Source of the DNA: an uncultured Saprospiraceae bacterium
GTDB lineage: Bacteria > Bacteroidota > Bacteroidia > Chitinophagales > Saprospiraceae
NCBI GenBank assembly: GCA_937921525.1
Contig: CAKZUM010000093.1
Location: 1-7,421, forward strand
Direction of reading: 5' to 3'
Length of the DNA stretch: 7,421 bases
Shown: positions 1 to 5,422 of the stretch, one piece after another
Position numbering within the stretch: the stretch's first letter is position 1
Layout of the letters: each line of letters starts with the position of its first letter
Program-made: the position numbers and the translations under genes
The notes under the pieces: generated by a model
Databases searched by the model: none
What the model was told of the DNA's origin: nothing
What the model saw: only the letters and a program-made list of their open reading frames with translations

Positions 1-187
1 GGTTACTTTATACATGAATCCTAAGAGGCAACAACCTTATTACGACTATATTTTATCTCTAAATCCTAAGCGCATTATTTTTAATCCTGGAACGGAGAAT
101 CCAGAATTGGTAGCTTTGGCGCAGGCTAAAGGGATTGAGGCAGAGATTGCTTGTACCTTGGTGATGTTGGCTACGGATGTTTATTAA
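1..187 (+). CDS. CoA-binding domain protein (YccU-like), C-terminal part
   Basis: This open frame is cut by the left window edge; its first complete codon is at position 2 and it ends with TAA at 185-187. The visible 61 residues begin VTLYMNPKRQQPYYDYI, continue with RIIFNPGTENPE at about residues 24-35, and end with a CTLVML stretch followed by TDVY. This matches the second half of the small single-domain CoA-binding proteins (CoA_binding_2, YccU type, usually about 120 aa), whose Rossmann-like fold binds coenzyme A or a related nucleotide. The NPGTENPE segment is the family's characteristic turn. The cellular role of the family is not well defined. The nucleotide-binding N-terminal half lies outside the window, so intactness of the gene cannot be judged. 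No intrinsic terminator is visible after the stop; a palindromic repeat begins 12 bp downstream. Confidence 0.85.
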   Translation, partial: VTLYMNPKRQQPYYDYILSLNPKRIIFNPGTENPELVALAQAKGIEAEIACTLVMLATDVY

Positions 188-229
188 ATACGATAAGCTG
201 TATGATGTCTAAGTGCGCATAATTCAACG

Positions 230-363
230 CGGAGCTACTTCGTAGCCACACGGATTTTTTTTGATTTTTGTAGGTCGTGTATCTAGGCGTTGACTTTTTT
301 TATTGCTAAATTCTACTCCAGTACGGAGCTACTTCGTAGCTGTATGGATTTTTGTAGGTCGTG
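230..363. repeat. Two-copy direct repeat inside the palindromic element
   Basis: CGGAGCTACTTCGTAGC occurs at 230-246 and again, unchanged, at 324-340. A second 17-bp block, GATTTTTGTAGGTCGTG, occurs at 263-279 and again at 347-363. Both blocks keep their order, so this is a duplicated two-part unit. The spacing between blocks differs: 16 bp in the first copy and 6 bp in the second. The intervening 280-323 is not duplicated. The pattern suggests partial duplication or nesting of one repeat family. Confidence 0.85.
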
Positions 364-410
364 AGTGATGTTGACAGTTATAATACTGGCATATAACGCT
401 CACGACCTAC
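354..410. repeat. 12-bp perfect hairpin with long loop
   Basis: GTAGGTCGTGAG at 354-365 is the exact reverse complement of CTCACGACCTAC at 399-410. The 33-nt loop can extend the stem imperfectly. The left arm shares GTAGGTCGTG with 270-279, so the 270-279 copy could compete for the right arm. No T-run follows on either strand, so it does not look like an intrinsic terminator. Confidence 0.8.
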
Positions 411-544
411 TGAACACATCTAGTACAGGCGACCTGTCAAAATCCGTGTCATCCGCGTTGAATTACGCATATTTAGGCATCTACACCCTTAAATTGACGA
501 TACTCCACTTGCAATGATCGGATGAATAACTTCAAAAATATACT

Positions 545-1621
545 ATGTTAGAAAACTGGCTACAAGCCCCAAAGATAGAGATAGACAACTTAGCGTCTTG
601 GCAAATAGGATCTACTATTTTACAACATATTGGAGGTCAATTTCCTGACCTCAGAACTAGCAAAATAGCACTGCTTGGCATTAGTCCTGAAACAGATACC
701 ATCCGCAAGTATCTATATCAAATGGGACATCCTTTTAGCAAATTTCCTATTGCTGATATTGGAAATCTTAGGAATCCTTCTGAGGATACCCTATTACCTG
801 TATTGAAAGAATTACTAGCCAGTAGAATTATTCCTATTATTTTAAGTAATGAGCCTGCCCCTTTTACCGCACAATTTAAAGCCTATAAAGATCAACTGAA
901 AAAGGTAAATCTTGTAGTGTTTGATGAAAAATTGGCTCACCATAAAAAGATAGAAAATTATCTATCGGTCTTAAGAAAAGGTCGGAAGCCGAGGCTTGGA
1001 AATTTAGGATTAATTGGGTATCAATCTCATCTGTCGCCTATTGATAGCATTCATTATTATCAAAATAAAAATTACGACTGCACCCGACTCGGCCTTGCGA
1101 AATCTCAAATGGAACAGCTAGAACCTATCATAAGAGATGCCCACGCTGTTTATTTTAATATGGCTGCGCTTAAGATGGCTGAAGCACCTGGCTTATGGGA
1201 AAATTCTCCTAGTGGATTTACTTCTGAGGAGGCTTGTCAAGTTTGCCATTATGCAGGCATTAGTGATAAATTAAGTTCTATTGGTTTTTATGGTTATTGT
1301 AAAGAAAAAGATCATCAAGAACAGACTGCCCAGTTGATTGCGCAAATGGTCTGGTATACCATAGAAGGTATTTATTATAGGAAAAAGGACTTTCCTATTT
1401 CCACCGAAGGAATGCTAGAATATATTGTAACCTTAAAAGGATATGATCAAGAATTGACCTTTTGGAAAAGTACTAGAAGTGGACGCTGGTGGATAGAAGT
1501 ACCCCACAAGAACAAGAAGAAAAAGAATCATTTAATTCCTTGTTCTTATGAAGATTATCAACTGGCTTGTCAAAATGATTTATCTGAACGACTGCTAAAT
1601 GTCATAGAGCGGGTTGCTTAA
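545..1621 (+). CDS. Divergent ureohydrolase-fold (formimidoylglutamase-like) protein
   Basis: This is a 358-aa soluble protein of the arginase/agmatinase/formimidoylglutamase fold. The strongest family signals lie in the C-terminal half: EEACQVCHYAGISDKLSSIG (about 228-247), TAQLIAQMVWYTIEGIYYRK (261-280), and a tail with SGRWWIEVP (312-320) and IPCSYEDYQLAC (331-342). I recognise these from Bacteroidota proteins often labelled formimidoylglutamase or arginase. True members bind two Mn ions through GGDHS, DAHxD and SxDxDxxDP motifs. The corresponding segments here appear to read ILSNEPAPF (99-107), VVFDEKLAH (124-132) and YFNMAALKMAEAP (203-215), so most metal-binding Asp and His residues are gone. 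A hydrolase role is therefore doubtful, and a binding or regulatory role is possible. The ATG at 545 follows an A-rich leader with no Shine-Dalgarno site. No histidine-degradation gene is nearby. The end converges on the M50 gene, with only 3 bp between the stops. Confidence 0.85.
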   Translation: MLENWLQAPKIEIDNLASWQIGSTILQHIGGQFPDLRTSKIALLGISPETDTIRKYLYQMGHPFSKFPIADIGNLRNPSEDTLLPVLKELLASRIIPIILSNEPAPFTAQFKAYKDQLKKVNLVVFDEKLAHHKKIENYLSVLRKGRKPRLGNLGLIGYQSHLSPIDSIHYYQNKNYDCTRLGLAKSQMEQLEPIIRDAHAVYFNMAALKMAEAPGLWENSPSGFTSEEACQVCHYAGISDKLSSIGFYGYCKEKDHQEQTAQLIAQMVWYTIEGIYYRKKDFPISTEGMLEYIVTLKGYDQELTFWKSTRSGRWWIEVPHKNKKKKNHLIPCSYEDYQLACQNDLSERLLNVIERVA

Positions 1622-1624
1622 GCA

Positions 1625-2323
1625 TTAAGCATACCGATCATCTTCTTCTAAAAATATGTTGTCCGCCCCACCACTGCTTCGAAAGATCAATCGAATATTA
1701 TAAAAGAATAGGAGTAAGGCCACCCCTAACCATAAGTACATCCACACAAAAGCAGGCACGACTACAAATATCTTAGCATACTGCGCTAAGTCTGAGGTAG
1801 GGCCTACATTGAAGTCTTGTATAATATATAAGATACTCGCCAAGCCAAAGAATAGGAGAATGTCTGAATCAAAATTTGTTTTACTAGCTATTAAAAATAA
1901 TGCCGCTGCAAATAGTAAGAGCATCCCTGTCGTAAACAAAGAAGTAAACCAAACTAAGCCTACAAATACCATAACGGCTGCTAATAAATAGGTGGTGGTT
2001 TTTGCGACCGTGTTATTGGCCCTTGAGCCTATATAAAATAGTAGATTTCCAAATATGGCACTGCCGATATAGCCACCCATTAGTATGATTGCTCGGTTAC
2101 CTCCTGCGGTCCAACAGACCCCACTTCCGTCTGGGCGTATTTCTAGGTTGGCGACTCTTCCTCCTGTGATTAGGGCGCCGAAGGCGTGTCCGAATTCGTG
2201 CAGGAAGGTGACTAGCATTCTGATGGGGTATAGGATCATTTTGCCGTAGGTTCCTCCGTAGTAAGTTAGGCCTAGATATATTCCTAGCATGACTAGTATT
2301 CTTATTAGTAGGTTGTTTTTCAT
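1625..2323 (-). CDS. M50B-like integral membrane metallopeptidase
   Basis: This 232-aa polytopic membrane protein resembles the Peptidase_M50B-like family (site-2-protease-type zinc peptidases). The zinc motif HEFGH is at residues 42-46 (H42, E43, H46), at the end of an early hydrophobic segment. TGGRV follows at 53-57, then a PDGSGVCWTAGG loop at 64-75 and GGYIGSAIFG at 83-92, all in family order. D178 in the TSD segment (176-178), just before the last hydrophobic stretch (184-208), is the likely third zinc ligand. About five or six hydrophobic segments are visible: near 5-22, 78-98, 111-130, 132-147, 153-168 and 184-208. No PDZ domain or second membrane partner is present. Members are presumed to cut membrane-embedded substrates, but the target here is unknown. 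The 5' side is occupied by the 36-bp repeat array; only 15 bp separate the start codon from the first repeat unit. Confidence 0.85.
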   Translation of the reverse strand: MKNNLLIRILVMLGIYLGLTYYGGTYGKMILYPIRMLVTFLHEFGHAFGALITGGRVANLEIRPDGSGVCWTAGGNRAIILMGGYIGSAIFGNLLFYIGSRANNTVAKTTTYLLAAVMVFVGLVWFTSLFTTGMLLLFAAALFLIASKTNFDSDILLFFGLASILYIIQDFNVGPTSDLAQYAKIFVVVPAFVWMYLWLGVALLLFFYNIRLIFRSSGGADNIFLEEDDRYA

Positions 2324-2338
2324 ACTCTATGAGTGCCT

Positions 2339-2546
2339 GATGTCGCCCACGACTGTGTCATGGGTTACAGGATGTCGTCCTCCTATGACTGCGTCGTGAC
2401 CGCGTCGTGGGTTACGAGATGTCGTCCTCCCATGACTGCGTCATGGGTTACAGGATGTCGTCCTCCCATGACTGCGCCATGGGTTACAGGATGTCGTCCT
2501 CCCATGACTGCGTCATGGGTTACAGGGTGTCGTCCCGTTGGGACTG
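2339..2546. repeat. 36-bp palindromic tandem repeat array (about 5.5 units)
   Basis: Head-to-tail units with no spacers run at 2339-2370 (32 bp, lacking 4), 2371-2417 (47 bp), 2418-2453, 2454-2489 and 2490-2525 (36 bp each), with a partial unit at 2526-2546. Each full unit starts GATGTCGTCC and ends TTACAG. The core is an 8-bp hairpin CCCATGAC-TGC-GTCATGGG. AGGA and TCCT pieces can lengthen the stem across a TTAC bulge. The 47-bp unit owes its extra length to an 11-bp internal tandem duplication (2387-2397 and 2398-2408). The partial unit forms its own GTCCC-GTT-GGGAC hairpin (2532-2544), beside the AtuA-family stop codon. Twenty of the 36 unit bases are G or C, above the flanking genes. The array separates two minus-strand genes and so may be transcribed in the leader of the M50 gene. 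It could be a REP/BIME-like array or a structured RNA. Confidence 0.9.
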
Positions 2547-4319
2547 TTATGATTTAATTAGTTCTGCTGGTACTTCTATAATTTTGGCTCTTAGGTATTC
2601 TCCTAGGGTTTTGGCTTGGCCATCCATTTTTGTGGTGGCGGCTACTCCGTCTCCCAGAAAGCCGATTAGATAGAAATTTAAGCCTAGTAAATTGGGGAAG
2701 TCATAGCGTACAATTTTGAAGGCTGCTGTGTCCGGTAGTAATTCTTTTAGCTTTTTGACGGTTAAGAACTCTTTTAGGAACACATAAGAGGCTGGTGTTT
2801 TACCCCATACGCCCAAATTCGCATTGCCTCCTTTATCTCCTGAACGTGCGGCAAATAACCTGCCTAAAAATATTTTCTTAGTTTTTTGGGTGTTAAATTT
2901 ATGCTTGTATTTGAGTTTTGATTTTTTGATTGTTAGGGTTTTTCCTTTTGGAATAACTTCTTTTACTTCTATTTTATTGCCATCTATATCTACTCTTTGT
3001 AGCAAATGTTTTTTATCTATTAGGGCTGGAAAATTGACAATTCTTGGGCTGGCAGGGCTAGGTGGTTGGCTCATACAGAATCCTGGAATCATACACAGTG
3101 CCATTTCTACTATCGCTCCTGTAAACATTTTTCCTGCCTTCTTTGGGTCTTTATCTACAACATTGATTCTAAGATGTGCAAAGGCTTCTTCGTTGTGGGT
3201 TGGGTCTATTTTATGGGATTTTAAATATTGAAATTGTAACTTATCAAACGCTTTTTCTCCACCAACGGCTTCTAAAAAGGATTGTTTGAAAATGGCTACT
3301 TTTTCATCAATATCTAAACCTGCAATATGGAGGGTCATGCTGTTTTGAAAGCCTCCCATACAGTTGACGGTTACCTTTGCACTTGTTGTTGCGGGTGTTC
3401 CTTTTGTTCCTGTGATACTTACTCGGTCTTTTGCGGCTTGCTCGATTTTTAGGGTATCAATATGCGCCACTACATCGGGGGTTATATAGGCAGGTGCATT
3501 GACCTCGTATAATAATTGAGCTGTGACTGTTCCGACACTAATTAAACCTCCTGTGTTAGGATGCTTTGTAATGATAGAACTACCGTCCTCAAAAACTTCT
3601 GCAATAGGAAAGCCCATATTTTTGAAGGTAGGTACTTCTTCAAAGTTAGAATAATTTCCGCCTACTGCTTGTCCACTACATTCGATAATATGACCCGCAA
3701 TAGCTACACCCGCTAATTCATCCCAATTATTTCTTTTCCAACCAAAATGATAAGCTGCTGGACCCATTACGATGGACGCATCTGCGACTCTACCTGTTAC
3801 CACAATATCCGCCCCATCCTTTAATGCTGCTACAATTCCCCAACAACCTAAATAAGCATTGGCTGATACAGGTGGTAATCCGTATTGCGATAAGGTAATA
3901 TTTTTTTCTAGGTGGTTTATTTTAACACCTTTTTTTTGTAAATCTGCTAATCGGGGCATTAAATTATCTCCCTCTACATAGGCAATTTTTGGATGTACCT
4001 GTAAGGTTTTTGCGACCTCTTTTAATGCCGCCGCTAGTCCTGATGGATTCAAGCCGCCCGCATTTACGACCACTTTAATTCCTTTATCTAAGCAGGTTCC
4101 CATAATCCCTTCCATCTGTTTCAAGAAGGTTCTAGCATAGCCTAGTTCTGGTCGCCTTGCCTGTGCTTTATACAGAATAGCCATCGTCAATTCTGCTAAA
4201 TAATCTCCTGTCAAAAAATCTATGGGCCCGCCTTCTACCATTTCTTTGGCGGCACTCAATCTATCTCCATAGAAGCCACTCATGTTGGCAATGATTACTT
4301 TGTTTTTTTCGTTTTGCAT
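2547..4319 (-). CDS. AtuA-family acyl-CoA/terpene catabolism protein, full length
   Basis: This 590-aa cytosolic protein has the two-part layout of the AtuA family. A large N-terminal AtuA domain (formerly DUF1446) covers about residues 7-460, and a small C-terminal domain covers about 483-585. Visible signatures are GFYGDR (15-20), NAGGLNP (86-92), TGRVADAS (175-182), and ARSGDKGGNANLGVW (491-505), which marks the C-terminal domain. In Pseudomonas, AtuA belongs to the citronellol/geraniol (acyclic terpene) pathway together with geranyl-CoA carboxylase, but its exact reaction is not settled. Relatives occur in many bacteria outside terpene clusters. No carboxylase or acyl-CoA dehydrogenase gene is adjacent here, so the terpene role should not be assumed. 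The ATG at 4319 is preceded by an A-rich tract, usual for this phylum, and no frameshift is visible. The stop codon abuts the tandem repeat array. Confidence 0.9.
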   Translation of the reverse strand: MQNEKNKVIIANMSGFYGDRLSAAKEMVEGGPIDFLTGDYLAELTMAILYKAQARRPELGYARTFLKQMEGIMGTCLDKGIKVVVNAGGLNPSGLAAALKEVAKTLQVHPKIAYVEGDNLMPRLADLQKKGVKINHLEKNITLSQYGLPPVSANAYLGCWGIVAALKDGADIVVTGRVADASIVMGPAAYHFGWKRNNWDELAGVAIAGHIIECSGQAVGGNYSNFEEVPTFKNMGFPIAEVFEDGSSIITKHPNTGGLISVGTVTAQLLYEVNAPAYITPDVVAHIDTLKIEQAAKDRVSITGTKGTPATTSAKVTVNCMGGFQNSMTLHIAGLDIDEKVAIFKQSFLEAVGGEKAFDKLQFQYLKSHKIDPTHNEEAFAHLRINVVDKDPKKAGKMFTGAIVEMALCMIPGFCMSQPPSPASPRIVNFPALIDKKHLLQRVDIDGNKIEVKEVIPKGKTLTIKKSKLKYKHKFNTQKTKKIFLGRLFAARSGDKGGNANLGVWGKTPASYVFLKEFLTVKKLKELLPDTAAFKIVRYDFPNLLGLNFYLIGFLGDGVAATTKMDGQAKTLGEYLRAKIIEVPAELIKS

Positions 4320-4341
4320 ATTTTTTTTATAGAATAGACCA

Positions 4342-4363
4342 GCCCGACTTTCGTCAGGCGGGC
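4342..4363. repeat. Small GC-rich interrupted hairpin upstream of the AtuA-family gene
   Basis: GCCC (4342-4345) pairs with GGGC (4360-4363), and GAC (4346-4348) pairs with GTC (4353-4355) around a TTTC loop. A 4-nt bulge (4356-4359) interrupts the right side. It lies in the 106-bp spacer between the GNAT and AtuA-family genes, 23 bp upstream of the AtuA-family start codon. On the minus strand it is followed by an A-run, not a T-run, so it does not read as an intrinsic terminator for the GNAT gene. The rest of the spacer (4364-4425) holds purine-rich sequence with direct AGAGAC copies and no gene. Confidence 0.5.
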
Positions 4364-4425
4364 GGGGAAGAGAGACCGTTTCGCTGAGAGAGTAGAGACT
4401 GCAAATTAGACGCTCTTTTATGATT

Positions 4426-5256
4426 TTAAATATCCATTTCCATTTCGTACTGATTAATCGTATTCTCTAAACCATTAGCTAGTAAATTTTCAATTAAATC
4501 TACTCGTCGATCATCTACATTGACTATCCTGACCTCTTTATTTATCTGACTAATAGCAGTAGTAATTGTATCGTAACCTCCTGTTTCCAATTCTACTTGC
4601 GCAAGCCGACCATTCGTTGGATTGATTATAAAATAACCTAGTATTTTATGCTCATTATCCACTACAAAATAGGTTTCATACTCGGTTTCCAATTGGGCTA
4701 AAGCATCGTTGGTATGATCCCATGAATAGAAATTATGCTTAGGGTATCCTAGATTCTTTAGTTCAGAAAAATCTATTTTTTTGACTTGAAAATTTTGGTC
4801 GCTGCCTGAAAGGAATCCTTTATAACAGTTTAAATTTCGTTGGATCGCAAAACCTATTCGTTGATAGACTCTAATCGCTCTGGCATTGTCTTGAATGACT
4901 TCTAAAACACATTTGGTAATCCCTTTCTTTTTTAAAAAAGGAATGGCGTAAGCATATATTTTATCAACCAATTGTCTTCCTCGATAGGTAGGTAGTACGC
5001 CTGTGCCTGTGTTGAAGGCTGTTAAATGTCCATTAAGTTGATCTATACCATTGATGATAAAGGCTACTAATTTACCTTTATCGAAAGCACCATAGCAATA
5101 TTCAAAATCGACTCGTGCACCTTGGTATCTTTTCCTCCAATAGGCAACGTCTTCTGGCATTTTTACGAAATAACCATCAAAGGCTTCCAACATACATTCG
5201 ACAATATCTTTTAGTGGGACGTTTTTTAGGTTTTGTATTTGTATAGTAGACTTCAT
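4426..5256 (-). CDS. GNAT-family N-acetyltransferase with a degenerate second half
   Basis: This is a 276-aa soluble protein. Its first half (about 5-145) is a GNAT fold. The acetyl-CoA loop is TGVLPTYRGRQLVDKI (85-100), with the RG of motif A but Gln and Val where many members have glycines. Motif B-like NARAIRVYQRIGFA follows at 124-137. The second half (about 155-276) looks like a second, weaker GNAT repeat: a beta-strand pair YFVVDNEHKILGYFIIN (196-212), a helix region, and a closing LLANGLENTINQYEMEM (258-274) that resembles the motif B region and last strands. It lacks an RGxGxG loop, so only the N-terminal half is likely to bind acetyl-CoA. The substrate cannot be deduced. It lies between pepP and the AtuA-family gene on the same strand, with the 5295-5420 inverted-repeat element in its 5' region. 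The start at 5256 gives MKSTIQIQ, and no better in-frame start is apparent. Confidence 0.85.
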   Translation of the reverse strand: MKSTIQIQNLKNVPLKDIVECMLEAFDGYFVKMPEDVAYWRKRYQGARVDFEYCYGAFDKGKLVAFIINGIDQLNGHLTAFNTGTGVLPTYRGRQLVDKIYAYAIPFLKKKGITKCVLEVIQDNARAIRVYQRIGFAIQRNLNCYKGFLSGSDQNFQVKKIDFSELKNLGYPKHNFYSWDHTNDALAQLETEYETYFVVDNEHKILGYFIINPTNGRLAQVELETGGYDTITTAISQINKEVRIVNVDDRRVDLIENLLANGLENTINQYEMEMDI

Positions 5257-5294
5257 TGCGCTGATTTAAAAATGGGCTATGACGGTATTAACTT

Positions 5295-5420
5295 AAGTAG
5301 TCTAGCTTTGTCCAGCAACTTCCCGTTGCTGGACAAATTAAAGCGGTTGCAAAGAAATTTGTCTAGACGTTTTAACTGTCGAGTTAAAACGGGAAGTTGC
5401 TGGACAAAAAAAGCCTACTT
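5295..5420. repeat. 126-bp inverted-repeat element with competing hairpins
   Basis: The outer arms 5295-5324 and 5391-5420 are inverted over 30 bp with 26 matches. The inner 18 bp, TTTGTCCAGCAACTTCCC at 5307-5324 against 5391-5408, are perfect. The same left arm also pairs locally: TTTGTCCAGCAAC (5307-5319) with 5325-5337, a 13-bp perfect stem with a 5-nt loop. The two pairings exclude each other. A third hairpin, CGTTTTAACT (5368-5377) with 5382-5391, has a 10-bp stem and GTCG loop. The palindrome GTCTAGAC lies at 5361-5368. The right end is 2 bp from the pepP stop codon, and the left end is 38 bp upstream of the GNAT start. It could be a MITE-like element, a dispersed palindromic repeat, or a structured leader or 3' end. 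Confidence 0.85.
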
Positions 5421-5422
5421 TT

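Larger units (their letters stand above)
199..485. repeat. Composite palindromic intergenic element
   Basis: This element fills most of the 357-bp gap between the CoA-binding gene and the ureohydrolase-like gene. The outer arms are inverted: TAATTCAACGCGGA at 220-233 is the exact reverse complement of 452-465, and ACACGGATTTT at 248-258 is the exact reverse complement of 439-449. Weaker matching continues outward to about 199 and 485. The left arm carries an extra small hairpin (GCTAC-TTC-GTAGC, 234-246) that is missing from the right arm. A 5-bp hairpin ACAGG-CGA-CCTGT sits at 425-437. The right arm (439-460) resembles a CGCGGATGACACGGATTT-type repeat that I recall between genes in many Bacteroidota; that link is from memory. 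No gene of its own is visible, so it is either a non-autonomous mobile element or a dispersed palindromic repeat. Confidence 0.75.

Noticed and set aside
371..384. TTGACA and TATAAT strings resembling a sigma-70 promoter.
   Set aside because: They are only 2 bp apart instead of about 17, and they sit in a hairpin loop. Bacteroidota also use a different -7/-33 consensus.
2339..2546. CRISPR array.
   Set aside because: The 36-bp units are contiguous with no variable spacers, and no cas gene is present.
2333..2673. Overlapping + strand open frames across the tandem array encoding 12-residue repeats.
   Set aside because: The unit length of 36 is a multiple of three, so several frames stay open by chance. 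They run into the antisense of the AtuA-family gene, and the repeat is palindromic DNA rather than a protein repeat.
2824..3231. A 135-codon + strand frame inside the AtuA-family gene.
   Set aside because: It is the antisense shadow of a well-supported coding sequence with clear family motifs.
4342..4363. Intrinsic terminator of the GNAT gene.
   Set aside because: In the direction of transcription it is followed by mixed sequence and then an A-run, not a T-run.
5307..5337. Intrinsic terminator for pepP or the GNAT gene.
   Set aside because: The stem is strong, but no T-run follows it on either strand. The nearby A/T runs (5405-5424) are on the wrong side of the stems.
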